Shown here piece by piece: positions 11,852-25,146 of a stretch of 60,000 nucleotides of DNA. The notes beneath the pieces were generated by a model. That model was given only the letters and a program-made list of their open reading frames with translations, was not told the DNA's origin and made no database searches. A program made the position numbers and the translations under genes. Each line of letters begins with the position of its first letter. The first letter of the stretch is position 1. This DNA comes from Nymphaea colorata (taxonomy: Eukaryota; Streptophyta; Magnoliopsida; Nymphaeales; Nymphaeaceae), in the NCBI RefSeq assembly GCF_008831285.2, contig NC_045138.2, positions 14,646,571 through 14,706,570 of the forward strand, written 5' to 3'.

Positions 11852-13560
11852 TCATTAGCCACGACCCACGAGAGCGAGAGGCCCATTTCCTGATGCTTGT
11901 CCTCTCTCATGCATTCATTTGATTCACCGGAAATTGGGCGACCCGTCGCTCTCAAAGTGATCGTTTGGATTCGGATGCACTATGATATAATAGGAGAATT
12001 TAGTAACTTCCATGTGTAGAAGGTCAAGAATTCAAATTTTTAGAGTGTATGTTCATCCTCCGGCTAGACTCAGAGGGGGGTTGAAAATGATGGTCGATTA
12101 TTCGTATGACCATAAAAATATAAATTTGGGGAGTCGCCCAATAAAAATATATGGCATTAAAAAATGAGATGCTTGTGGTTTTCCTTTAATTTGGTACCTG
12201 TATTATATTGTTTTTAATGGGTGTGGGTCCGTTCTGGTTTTGTTTTGAGTAATTGACCGTGGCTCGAAATGATTCTACATAAATCTGGCATTAAAAAATA
12301 TGGCCCAATATATATATAATATCACCATCCCTCACTTGAGCGTCGGACGTTGATCCCAAAGCCGACACCAGACAAGCAGCCTGATTCAAGTAGCAGCTAT
12401 CTTCACGGCTTCAGTCATTCACGTGTGTGAACCACTCCTGTTGGTGGTGGTGACAGTTCGGATTCGGAACAGCTAGATATATCAGAAGAGCAACCTAGTC
12501 GGTCCTAGGACAAGAGATTATACAATTGAGACCAGTTCTGACCAATTTGTATCCCCATTCTTTATAGCGAAGTTTTCCTCCAAGGTCTGTTAATCCACCA
12601 TTTCATGTGACCGTGTAACCTGACCTGCTTAATGAACTTTTTCTATACGGCTGTTGCAGTTTGCATGAAACAGCTCGTACTTTTCGAACCTGCTAATGAT
12701 GCAATACTTGTTGATCCTCATAAACACCATCATTATTTGCTTGTGAAATTTGTATCTTAGCCTATATTACGCAGTCGAGGACTCGAGGTGTACAGGTCAA
12801 TTGCTCATGATGTGAGAAGACAACAAATGGTTTTCCCCTTATTTTCTGTCCATTTTGCACGGCACCAAATGCTTGCAAACCATTTGAACAAAAGCTCCTT
12901 TAGGCTAGGTAGGGAGATCTGGTGCCGTTGACATGTTGCCTGGCAAATTGAATCACATTATCCCTGTAACAGTTGCCCTTATCTACTTGTGCGCGTTCAT
13001 GCAGGCATGATTGTGCCTCTCGTGTATGGACATAGTGAAGCATTTTGAACAAATAAACTTTTCATCCCAAAAAATCCTCCCTCCGCTACACACAAACACA
13101 CACAATGAAGAGGATAGATTATACAAATGCGAAATGAAATTGCTTTACGCTCACAGCTTCGTTTATTCCAATATGGATGTCATGATTTGTCTTTCACATT
13201 CCAACCACAAAATTAGCCCAAGCCCTTCTAAGGGGCAGAAACAGATATGTTGAAGGCAACGCTCCCAGTCAAGCTTTTTCTGCGTTCATAGCAATGCACT
13301 CACATTCTCTTCAGATGCGCCCATGATACACTTTCACCAGGACAGCCTGACGCATCTTTTAGAAATCCTTGCCACCACTCAAGGCACTTTGCCATGCCTG
13401 TTCAACAATCCAAGTAGCCATGAAAACTCTCGTGGTAATGCTTCTGGAGCCTCCCATAAAACGCATTACAGTTCTTTCTCTTCCCCACAAGAAATCCTAG
13501 AGCAATGCAGGTTCCATGGATCTAACGACATGTACAATGAATAATTCAGTGAGATCAACA
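9435..13560. other. 3' flank of the trihelix gene and convergent intergenic space
   Basis: T-rich sequence follows the trihelix stop codon and probably includes its 3' UTR to roughly 9.7-9.9 kb, although I could not fix a poly(A) site. Beyond it I see no coding exon. A long (AT)n tract lies at 11800-11849. The 3' UTR of the WDR48 gene, on the opposite strand, must end somewhere between about 13.0 and 13.7 kb. Confidence 0.5.
11800..11849. repeat. (TA)n microsatellite
   Basis: About 25 TA dinucleotides lie in the intergenic space between the convergent trihelix and WDR48 genes. Confidence 0.95.
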
Positions 13561-13782
13561 TTGTCCATGGAAGATAATTACAGTGTTATGATACATTCCC
13601 TACTGAGAGAAGCCTCAGACAAGAGCTTGGAATCCACACAAGTTGCAAAAACAGCAAGCTTTTAAGCTTTTCCTGCACGTCTTCAGGAAAAAGAAAGATC
13701 GATCAGGTGAGGTGTGACATGCAAGAACCTTGACACATTAATATGCTCTGACCATATTAAATGGAATTGCTGTACCACGATT

Positions 13783-16700
13783 TCATCTCTGTGCCATTCT
13801 GTAGTTGAGTACCAAATCCTCTGGCTTTTTCCAGATGTATGCTCTGACTGTGGCCAAACTCATCTCAGGATTCAGCAGCTGAACCAATAATTGTAGCATA
13901 ACTAGAGTTACTAAAGATGATAATTTGGCAACTGATAGATGATGCAAGGCGAATATCGGTGCAACCATCAATTTCATGAACATATTATCAACCCTACCGA
14001 CTTGACAAAGGTGGCAAGTATTAATGAAAAGACAGGAAATAGTCAGGTTTAGAAACAACAAAAGCTTGAGAAATAGTCTACCTGGTTATTACAGAGAATC
14101 TCAATCGAAGCAGGCTTGGGCTTTTGCCATGACTTCAAGCTCGATCTGAAAGAGCCATCCCCAACAGGCGGAAGTAATTGTCCCGCAGCACCCGATACAA
14201 AGGCTCCATCTGTGCCTTCTAGTGGTTTGTCAAGCACCATTTTTTCAATAACATAGTTTACAACCTGAAAACAAAGAGATTCTTGTTCAACAAGACAAAA
14301 AGTAGAAAAACACTGTGAATGCAGCATAGAAAAAACAATTTTCCTCCATAAATGGGCAAAAAAATTATGCCCCAAATGGGCTAAATCTCACAACGCCACT
14401 TTGATTACAATTTAGATTTGTTCATTGGACCAAGCCACACAGCTGGTAGTCGAACCCAACTCTTCCGTAACCCATCAATATTTTCGACACACGTTGCAGG
14501 ACAACACTCCATGAGAAGGGATAATCTCACAAATAGCACAATAAGGAGAGCAATCATGCTTCAGCATCAGAAAGAATAGTCCATCTATCTAAAAGGGCTC
14601 ACCTTGTGTATCCGTAGAATCCGTGGAGCACTTAGCTTTCCTTGAGTTAGGACTTGTACGCTTGTTCCTTCATATGGCTGTAAATAAAAGCTGCACCTGC
14701 AGGAATCACAGGAATGTAAAGTCAGCTTTTTTATAATTACAGCAAATCTAACCAAACCACCAAAATTCTAAACTTAAAAGATGATCTAACCATCAAAACA
14801 ATTCCATCGCCTTGTACAGGAAATAAATTGGGCAAACCATTCGCTTCCTTTTATGGAATTGATATTGGGCTGTGCAATGACATAAACCTTGGAGTTGTAA
14901 TCACTAGTGTTCCGGGAGATTAACAAAACAAAGCAGAATATGATGGTAAATTCTATATAAGATCATCAAGGTTTTGGGTCTCCAGGTTCTTGATAGATAT
15001 TCTTGCCCAAATAACAAGTCACTTTAGCTGTTTGATGACTTCATGGGACATAATGTGAACATTGCACCCCAAGGAAACAAGATTAAAGAACACAGAAGTA
15101 AATGAATGAGCACAGTGGACCAAATCAAGCAAACCACATGTACTTCAACTAGAGGACTTACTTGGTATTTTCTCGAGGAGGTATTCGACCATTCAAAACA
15201 CAGTCTAAGCACCACCATGGCAACACGCTCTCGTCCTCTGAACCATCCAAGTCTGTAATTTTTTTTCTCCAAGGACCTCCATGAGAACCTTCAGTAATGA
15301 TGGAAGGAGGAGAGGTTGTTGAGAACTCAAATGATGGGAGGACTGTCGAGCTGTGATTTTCAGTACAATCATCAACCTCCAGTCTGGAATGAGAATGACC
15401 TCGGATGGATATATCTTTTGCCATTGAAACATCTCCATTAGCTGAAGATTGTGACCCTGGCCTTTGCTTTTTTTTTGATAACCAAGGAGCCAAAAGGCCC
15501 CTAAGTGTCTCTTGAGCTAGATTAATCTGTATCATCCAAATTCAGAGTCATCAAATCAATAAATAGAGGATATCCAATGGCAGGCAATAAATACCTATGC
15601 TATCAAACTATGCAAACCCTACACTATGTCATCATCTTCTCAGATCCCACGTTCCTTTTCCTCTACTTTAGGAGCCACTTTTGCATTTCTTTTGTCTATG
15701 ATTCTACATAGCTTATTTTGTTCTGCTAAGGGAAAACAAAAGTAGATAAACAAATAGAGACAGAAACCACATGATCCACCTGATTTTTACAATGAACTTG
15801 GTGATGGGCACAGTAATCAGTATTGCACGCAAAAGAAATTGTAGTTAAAGCTTTCATGGTCTAAACAGAAGAAAAATTGGAGAAATCCAGAAACCACATG
15901 ATCCTGCTAGCAATGAGACTCGAAAATGGGTGCAGCAATCAGTTGTGCATATCTGTGCAGAGGAAATTGTAGTTAAAGCTTTCGTGGTCTAAAGAGCAAA
16001 AAAAATTAGAGAACTCCAGTATGGATCAGATGAGATAAATGAAGGGGATAATTAACAGTAAAGGAGCTTTGGTTCAAGATTCAAGAGAATTTTCCTTTTC
16101 TTAGTCGATTGAAACAAGAAAAGACACATATGAAACAGGATGGGTACAATTTGATCGGCAGAAGATGAAACTAAGCATAATAATCAATAGTTTTTCATGA
16201 TTATTGGCTCCGCTGTGTAGAAGAAATAGTTCCAAGCATCGCAAAAGAATAACATGTTTACCTTTTGTTCTTCAGATGCACCTGGAATTTTCAAATCTGT
16301 AGCATACATCTCTGCAGAAAAGCATTGTGGTGTATCCAAGTGGATGGACATGCTTCCCAGACGAGTATCCATAGTGAACCATGCAGGTATACTAACCTAA
16401 AAGATGAAAGAAAAAAAAAAAGGTTGAGCATCAATTCAACAAACTAAAGGAACTTACCGAGAAGCCAAAAGATATGCATGGGAGTACCATTTCAAACAAC
16501 TCTTCCTTCTTTTCTTCAAAAGAAACCTGAAGTTAAAGAACACAACCAAGGATTATACTGTTTCCTAAAACAATATCAATCCACAACATCTAATATTATC
16601 TTGCTCAACTTGTTTATCAGTCACCATAACCAATTTCTAGAGATCGTGGAAAAGATTTTGAAACGCAAACCTTGCCATAATCCTGAACAACAGCACCTCT

Positions 16701-19700
16701 GGTGATCTCCCACAATTTCACAGACCCAGCAGCATCCTATCAAAAAAGGCTCAAGCCATAAGCTTTATAAACTAAATCTAAAAAACTTAGTCCTGCAGAA
16801 CAAAGAAATGGAGAGAACAATAGTTTAAGAAAAAAGAAAGTGATCTCACCTTAGTCAGGACTTGTCTTCTATTATTCAAAATCTCATGCTGCACAATGCC
16901 TGGGTTTCCCGGGATCGTGCATGAAGGATCTTTATAAACAGGTACCTTTGGCAAAAAATAAACACCAAGAAGTTAAAAAATGAAGAGTAAACCATAGAAA
17001 GGACAGAAAAAAGATATAGCAAATTGACGCTTTACATTGTAAGGTGGAAAGACTAAATAACAACAAAGAAGCTACATGAATCTCCCTGCCTATATAATAT
17101 GTCAATGGCAAGGTTCAAATGAGAAATGCATGAGCAGCAACACTGGAAGCATCAACTTACAAGAGTAGATCCTTCTAAACATGCTCTAGCTCTAGTAAAC
17201 GACAAATTTCCTGCAAGGAACGATCCACCTCTTTGAAAAGCCTTCTGAGGGTTACGCCCTTCAGCTGGCCATTTATCTACAGAAGAATCTGTTGTAGCAA
17301 CCCATATGCTGTCACCTTGCAATGCCATTTTCAGAATGGGGTGCTCTTTTCTACAAAGTAAAAGGCTCTCCCTAGTTGATAAGTCTGTCAAATACAACTG
17401 CGATGGAAGATGCAGATTAAGAAAAGTGAGCAAAGAGGAACAGAAACTACAATTAAAAAGACAAGTATGATGAAACATGGGCATACTCACAGAAAAATCC
17501 CTCCCACCGCTATAGACATGGCTGAAGCTTGGGGTGCTTACAAGTGCCCAGACAGAATCAGTATGTACAGCATAGGAATGCACACATCGTTGCTGACCAA
17601 GATCCCATAAGCTACAAAAGTAAAATTGAAGGAATTTCTTAACAAGCAGCCACAGACAAAGAATTGGGTATGAGAATTATGTCAATCATTTCAACATGGT
17701 ACAATTTTTCACCAAATAATCATTTGAGAGATGTAACTTAACAATATCAGCTCATGCGAAACTTCACATATCTAATGAACAACCAAGCCAATCCATTTCA
17801 AAGAATTTTCTATGAACAACCAAGTAATCCAGTTGAAGCAATTGTACATAACCAACAACTACACTGTCTTTAAAAACTTGTATGTGATGCCTTCAGCTTT
17901 CCTTTAGCTCAACCAATTTTGTTTGTTGCAACCGCTGTATACTAGTACACTTGATATTTCATTTCTTTTTCCATCCCTAACCTAAAAAAATTGTACACAA
18001 GTTAGTTACCTATAGGGTCACATCTGAAACAATAACATCAAACACCAATTACATCCAAAATATGGGCACCTAGTCACTGATATGGCGAGTTATACACTTG
18101 CCAAATAAAGTTAGACAATTTGGTTGGATTGTTTAAACTTTAAACTTTAAAGTTTAAACTATCAATATTCTTGCAAAATATTGGACTATCATGTAAAGAG
18201 CAGAGTTTCGGGAGCATGTCAGAAGTAGCAGTATGATTGTCGGTTGTGTACAACGTCAACTAGCATTTTCAGGATAGTGAGTCTTTAGGAAAGCTTATAT
18301 CCCTCCTTTTTAAGAGTGATAATCAGATTCCTTGACAGGCTCACCTAGAACCTGGAATTTGTAGTTATGACCTTGAGTATAGGCAATGAAGCTTTTCTGC
18401 TTGTAGTTGTCTTAATCCATTACTTGCTTTCAACACATTTTTGTTCCTTTTCAGTGTGAAACATCGTAACACTTAGAAGAGAGTTTCATGCCTCTTTTCA
18501 AGCATCTTTTATTTTCTTAGCCAACAATTCATCACTTAACACATAAAATAGTCACCAGAGAGGGCAGTAAGTTCCAATAATACACCATAAGCATGTATCA
18601 GCAAAATAGCTATTCATCTGAAATCTTACAAGCCATCAGCTATCAGCTATATAGATCTTTCAAACCGAAGAATCTGGTTAAAAAATATACCGTATCATTG
18701 AATCAGATGATCCAGACAAGCAAAATCTGCAAATTAACATGGAAATTGTCACTCTCATATCACCGAGTACATGGAATAACAAAGATCATAGCAGCATCCT
18801 TTATGATTTACCATTACTTATCCAGAAGGATCTATCATGCATCCTAGTAACATGGTTTTAACTTAGAAAAAAGAAACAGAATTCAGTTTGCATGAGCATA
18901 AAACAGTAAAAAAAAAAAGGAAGTCACTTGCTCAGGCACATTCTCATGTGACCATACAAGAGTGACAAGTAAACAACCAAAGCCAGACAAAAGCAAGCTG
19001 AGTTTTGCTTAACCAACCATTTAAAAATCCTGGAAAAGGGTTTGATGTGGTGAATATGGCATTCAATTTACAGCACACATTATTATAGCTTATAAGAGGA
19101 AGACTAAATTGAGACCAGACGAAAAAACAAAGGTTGTTACGATAATCTATCTGCAACAATGCACTCGAATGATTTAACACGCAAGGATCAAAGCCTTGAT
19201 GAAATTGGCATGGAGGTGGTCACCAATGTCTGTGGACAATTGACCTCTACTCACATTCACAGACCAAGTACAGGCAATAAAAAGAACAAAAAAAGATATT
19301 TTTGCATCTATGCATACAGTGAATTGGTAGGTTTCTTTTCAGATTAAAAAGCCCAAATATGACCATGGAACCAAATCTTGTGGCCACCAAACATATACAC
19401 CACAATTTGCATTTCCTAAAAATATGACGTATCCACAGATGTAGTTCTTGAGCTTTATCTGCGAGGTTTTCTTGAGTATGAATTGGAGAGTTTTTTTTCC
19501 CTTAAGAATTCAAAAAATTAAAAGCACATACGAAAATAAAGTTATGAAATTATGAGTTTTTCACTAATTTTCCTACGACAACATTGTTAATAATTCAAAA
19601 CAATTATTGAAATATTAAAAGTAAAAAATGTCCAAAACATCTAAAAAATTAATTTTTTTTCAGAAAATATCATGATATTTTCACGGGAAATGGAAATTGG

Positions 19701-22700
19701 AGATATTTTCAATGTGAACAAAATCCTATGATTTTAGTTTTTTTTTTTTTTGTGATACTTGAGACTGAAACATGCCTATAATTTTACGTGCCAATACAGG
19801 AAAACATTGACAAGCAATAGTTTTTGTATCCAGAATCAGGTGTCAAAGCCTGGTTCCATCTGCATCAAACCCAAGCAGCACGCCACAAAAATGACTGAAC
19901 CAAGTCAAATTTCTAAAATATTGGTACAAATTACAAAAAAAATACAGGAACCAGTACCTGCCAGTTGAGTCCACAAGCAATGCCCTTATATTATCGGTAT
20001 GCCCTCTCAGTTTCATTTTCTTAGAACCACTTCTCGGATCCCAAACACGAACAACCTTAAAAAATTAACAGTTAGTGACCAATGGGAGCATGTAGACAGC
20101 TTTGTCCAAGTGCAGAAGAATCTCATAAACAGAACAAAACCTAACCACAAGAATGAAGCATACCTTTTCAGTCCCACCAGAAACAAGTAGAGTACCACAA
20201 TCATTCATCGCCAATGCATATACTGATTCTTTGTGGCCCTTCGCAGCAAGGGGATTATATCCCTGTGGTTGTGCAGTATGCAACGAAATTCCACTGCTTG
20301 AATTAATAGAACGCATGCCAGATAGTGGCAGGACAGAACTGCCAGGACTGAGAATTCCATTGGGAGCATCATCCTCCGTATCATCAGTAGACCGTGAAAC
20401 TGGATGAGCAGCTGCTTCAAGGTCCCATATGAAGACCTCTCCACCGAGGCCACCCGAGGCAACAATATTGCTCTAAAATGATACTATAAAAGGATCAGAA
20501 AATCGACGCAGTTGTATCAAGAAAAAATTAACAACTACCCAAAGATAAAGAGAATAAAGAAGCCTACATTTTTCTCCGCAGAGGACAGACACGTGACATA
20601 ATCGGAATGTTGTCGATATGTTCTTGTGCAGGCGCCATCAGAATTCCAAGTCTAGTTCATCACCAATTAACAAATACAATCAAAAATTGAAGAAAGACAC
20701 ACTCCATATGCAGAACATGCTCAATACATCAGCCTACCTTCAGGGTAGTGTCAGAAGAACAGGAGACAAGAGTCTGTCCTGCAAGAACTACATCATTAAC
20801 CTGCATACAGACCAAATCAGTGCCACTAAGAATTCATCATACAATCATGCTCACACACATGCATGTCTGCATGATGCACACCTAAACCCATAAAAGATCA
20901 AGAATTTCAACTCAGATACATTTAGCTGTGGTAGAGACTAAGGCATGTTTGGATGACACCTTCAAAAACCCAGCAAGTTTTTTCATGAGTATTTAAAAGA
21001 TGGTTTTATATTTTAGGTGACGCATCCAAAATACATTTTTTTGTGAATAACCCAAGTAGGCCAGGTTATTCACTCTTCTTTAGAAAACTAGGTTTTGTGA
21101 AAACTGCATTTTGGCCAAACTCAATTTTCAATGTCGTCCACCAAACACACCCTAAACCTGGTTTCAGAGGTAAAACCAGGTTTTGCTTCAAAACCTCATT
21201 TTGAGCTGTCATCCAGAACCCCTTTCAAAGACTGCAAGTTTATACTCAGCATAAAAGCAACTCTATACCGTCTCCGTTTTTTTTTCCCTTTTCTCTTCTT
21301 TTCAGGAAATAAGACTTCCAAAAGGTTGTTCATATCCTAGCATTCATTATATTGCCATTGACAATTCTGTAAAACTACTCAGACTATGTGTATAGTGTGA
21401 TGGTGTTCGGGCAGGTGTACCCCTATTGTCTAGCACTTCAGGACATCTCTCTTTCAAGGAGGCAGCGAGGATCCGACTTCCCCTAGGGGTAGTAGGATAC
21501 AACAAAAGAAAAATCAACCATAGTTTCATTGGATGCCAATAAGCGAAGTTGATCAAGCTGCATGGATGCTGTACATTTTTAATAGAATGAGGATTAACTA
21601 ATGAAAGGTTTTGCACAAGAAACCTCAGTGCAGTATTCTTACCTATCTTGACTACCAGCAGATTTTCACTTATCCAACACAAGAAATGGACATAAGCCGT
21701 GGTGTGAAATTTAAACACAAGTAAACTGGACACAAAAGGAAAGTTACTAAAGCCCATGCTGATTAAGATTTCAGCATTTCAATAGGTTAGGATTATGACT
21801 CATCCAAAACCTAAGTAATTTCCACTTCCACTCGCGTTGGACATCTGAAGTAGCAGACTTGCTTCTGAATATCTGCACAGCATGCCCTTTTCCTTTAATA
21901 GGTTAAAGTATCTCAGCAGGAGATGACTCAATTTGCACTTCAATTCACTTGGAAATACAATAGCACTTTAAGCATTGTATATAAGTTCATAGATTATTTT
22001 GAACTTGTGTGCTCTTTCTAAAATTATTTTGAAACCATGTGCTCAGATCTAACTGCTAGAGTTAAGCAGAAATGCAAAACAACAAGGATCGGAACCTGCC
22101 AAAGCAACAGGTTGAGGTTCTCATTTTCAACCAATTCCTGCACACCTTTCAGTTTTTCAAATCCCAGTGCGATAACTTTCTCAAATTAAAAGAAAAATTT
22201 GTATATGAGAAACTCATTTAAAATTTCATTTTGTTCACTTATTGTCAGTAGTTGAAGTGAAAATACGTGTGTTTGTAGATGTGTGTAACATGGTGAGGAA
22301 GAGCAACTTTCATGTCAAAATTTTGAAATTTTCTAGTTATTAGATTTTCATGTGAAGAATTCAAGGCATTTAAGCAACTAGATATTTCCAACCTTTTTCG
22401 ATAGTCACCTATCCCTGCTGTTCATCTGCATCTAAATTTGTCAAATATCTTCTCCTCTTAACTCAAGGACAAATTATAAAATAGAAAAAAAAAGACAATT
22501 TTGGTAAAAAAGCGAGACAATCATACTCCGACAAGGATAAACAAAAAAAAAGACAAACACTATGACACTAGTGATAAAGAAAGAAAGAGTGCAGAAACTT
22601 CAGGCAGCAAGTAACATACCCAGTCTACATGCGACTCAAACGTTGCTGAACAACTGGCAGAATCTTCAGTTAATCCCCAGCGTCTCAATGTACCATCTCT

Positions 22701-22999
22701 ACTTCCAGTAAATAAATAGTCACACCCGCCAGGAGTTGAGGACTCTAATATAGCCAGACAATTGATACCAGCACAATGCTACAAAGAGCAGTTTGAAAGT
22801 AGCGAGTTTGTTAGAAAATGAAAGCATAAATTTCAGCCTACAGAGACATGCCACCTTCTCGTCAGTAGAAGGTCTAGATCAAAAAGGAAAAAGAGCTGAC
22901 CTTCGTGTCATCTGAATCATTCAAAACATATGTCAACCTCTTCTCCCTACGAGGACGTGTTGAATTGGATGCATTACCAGCACTGCCTACACGATGCAT
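13783..22999 (-). CDS. WD40-repeat protein, WDR48/UAF1 orthologue (LRS1-like)
   Basis: I rebuilt 17 coding exons (- strand): 22999-22901, 22778-22620, 20800-20738, 20651-20568, 20472-20164, 20055-19958, 18726-18691, 17611-17491, 17397-17161, 16945-16850, 16736-16671, 16526-16488, 16396-16262, 15526-15162, 14696-14603, 14264-14082, 13878-13783. They join in phase with GT..AG borders to 2,280 nt, or 759 aa, close to the 753 aa I recall for Arabidopsis AT3G05090. The start MHRVGSAGN matches that protein. WD repeats fill about residues 34-430 ([69 protein letters not shown]), interrupted by an acidic/Ser loop at about 155-195. Residues about 515-757 are the WDR48-type C-terminal domain (DUF3337), with [18 protein letters not shown] and the ending [19 protein letters not shown]. 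In animals WDR48 activates deubiquitinases USP1, USP12 and USP46; a similar plant role is inference. Exon 1 uses the weak donor GTCAGC. The 5' UTR is spliced, with an acceptor at 23011. Confidence 0.95.
18139..18158. repeat. 20-bp perfect palindrome in a WDR48 intron
   Basis: TTTAAACTTTAAAGTTTAAA is its own reverse complement and sits in a run of TTTAAAC words at 18131-18160. It lies in the intron between the exons at 18691-18726 and 17491-17611. It is low complexity and no function is implied. Confidence 0.8.
20942..21222. mobile_element. Putative MITE in a WDR48 intron
   Basis: The segment begins ggcatgtttggatgacacc and ends with ctgtcatccagaacccc, which as the reverse complement reads ggggttctggatgacag. 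These are imperfect terminal inverted repeats of about 18 bp sharing TGGATGACA. The 280-bp interior has no ORF and contains AAACCTGG/CCAGGTTT foldback words. Short size and a GTTTGGATGACA-type end are typical of small non-autonomous plant DNA transposons. I could not confirm a target-site duplication. It lies between the coding exons at 22620-22778 and 20738-20800. Confidence 0.5.
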
Positions 23000-25110
23000 T
23001 GCTCAAATGCCTGAAAAAAGAATAACCAAGGAAAGTTTAGAAACTAATCCAGGTCATCCAGACCCCAGTGTCATGTATGAAAATCATATACCAAAAATCA
23101 TCCTAATCCAAGTGAACCGGAATTTTTATAAGCTTTACCATTGTCCTAAGATGCAGGTAAGAGAAATCACAACAGAGTTAAGGCTGCCATGATCTGGCTC
23201 ATGAAAGCTGAATGTTGCACAATGCATAAGTTACAGGAACAGCATTGTCCCTAAAAGATATGCTCACTACTGGAAAGCACAAGACATAAAGTTGGACATG
23301 TTACTGCTAAGAACTTTTACCTGAGGACAACAAATGCTTGAGAAGCAAATGAAATTTTGCATTCTCCAAAGAAGTGTCATTTATTGGTTTCTTTTGGATA
23401 ACAACTCAATGTAGCAACCATAATTAGCAATCCCCAAAACTTTCATATCATGAATCAAGATCAAGGGCATTAGTGCATGTTGAGTGTGTATGTTTCTAAC
23501 CATGAAGCATTTCAAAAGTACAATAATGAAATACTAACTTCATGAATACACTTCCATTTCTAACCATGAAACATTTCTCTCTTAAAAAATGATACTTCTT
23601 TCCTAACGCTCCTAATCCCCCTTTTCCTGCCTTCAATGACATGGCTCTGGCTGCATAGGCTATACGCCAAGATAATCTTGAATACAAAGAAAAAGAACGA
23701 TGAAACCCCAGGCAACGTGAAAGTGATCCAAGGATGTAGTCCTTAGCATCACATTTCACTAAGAATTGCTCCAAAGTTCCCGATAGGAGTCCTGAAGTAC
23801 ACTAAGATAATATAATTACTCAATGTACCAAGCTGTGCCTCTCATGTTCACAGTTCCTACTTGAACAAAAAAAAATAGCATACGAGTAGAAATAAGAGAT
23901 CTGGAATGATTTCTACAGATGGTCCCTCAAGTAAGACAATGTATACAAAAAAAAGTTATGAGATAGAGATAGTAGAACAATATCAAGTAGCGACCTGCAC
24001 AGGAAACATGGGAAACATCGAAAGAAGTATTAACCCCTCGGGCAATAATTAGATATAAATGAAGATGGACCAATGGAGTGAATATTGACAGCATCAGAAA
24101 TTGCTATGTTCTACATTTTTACTACACAAGCATGCGAATATTCTACCTAGTCACTTTTCAATATGCTTCTACGAGATTGTAAATATGCCCATTGTCAGAA
24201 TCTGATTTAATTTACATGCCATTAACGTATTTGTCTATAAGTAATAGCATAACATGGAATCCACAAAATCAGTCAACGAGGAAGCCTAATTGTTCACACA
24301 GATTCGTATAATTTCTTCTTTCACCTTTCTCCATGTGGTGATTGTCGATATGCAAATGTCGCCAGATCAAGCCACACATAACAAGATTAAAAAACGCCCT
24401 TAAATGTAGATAACCAAAATGAGAACACCTTTCGCACTTCCAATTGGTAGGAAGCCACGATTCCAAGGTAGCTAGTTCAATCCAAAGTCGACAACCATCA
24501 TTCTCTGTACATCCATCATATGATACGCTTCAACCTTCTTTTGCAGACCATCTTAACATAATAGAAAAAAATATAAACAGAACCGCAAACCCTATCAAGG
24601 AAAGAAAATGAATTTTTATCGATGTGAGAGACCACAAGGAGGGGGGAAACGATGGTAAAGAAAAAGAAAAATCCACCTTAAAGCCCAGGAAATTCGGAGT
24701 AAATCTGTAGGAAAACAACCCCCTGAGTAAAATTTCGACAGACAACACTTATAAATTGCAAACAGGAGTACGGGACCCCGCAGACCTGAGGCCTCCGATT
24801 CTCCCAGCGCAGCAAGAATCAGAAGCGAGCCCCACTCCGACATAATTAGGGTTTTCGCAACATCTCAATCCATCAAGAAAGAAACAACAGAAGAACTAGG
24901 GATTGTGAAAACAGGCGGACATGGCGCACCGCAAACTCGTCGATCGATCGGAAGCCGGAGATTGATCATGCCACCAGAGACCTCTTCTGCCACAAACCGA
25001 ATCCCTCGTCCGGCGAAAAGTGATTGTGATCGCGATCGCCGGTTAACCTCGCCGGAAAACGTGCGCCGAGTCCGAAGACGGATAACGACGGAGAAAATGG
25101 TCGCCGTTCG
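23000..25110 (-). other. 5' UTR and leader intron of the WDR48 gene
   Basis: A good acceptor (cttttttcag) ends at 23011, only 11 nt before the ATG at 22999, so most of the 5' UTR must lie in an upstream exon. The likely first exon is within about 24.68-25.11 kb, just below a TATA box; AAG|GTGGAT near 24675 is one possible donor. No coding sequence is recognised between 23.0 and 24.9 kb, which would be leader intron. Confidence 0.5.
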
Positions 25111-25138
25111 CCTGGAAGGGGCATTAAAACCCTGTTGG

Positions 25139-25146
25139 TATTTATA
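25139..25146 (-). promoter_or_regulatory. Candidate TATA box of the WDR48 gene
   Basis: On the - strand this reads TATAAATA in the context AATTAATATAAATACC. It would place the transcription start near 25.11 kb, at the top of a GC-richer stretch (24.78-25.13 kb) that looks like a first exon. Confidence 0.55.

Noticed and set aside
14440-14520. B-box-like GGTTCGACTACC on the - strand, suggesting a tRNA or SINE
   Set aside because: No A box (TRGCNNAGYNGG) lies upstream at the right distance and no cloverleaf can be drawn.
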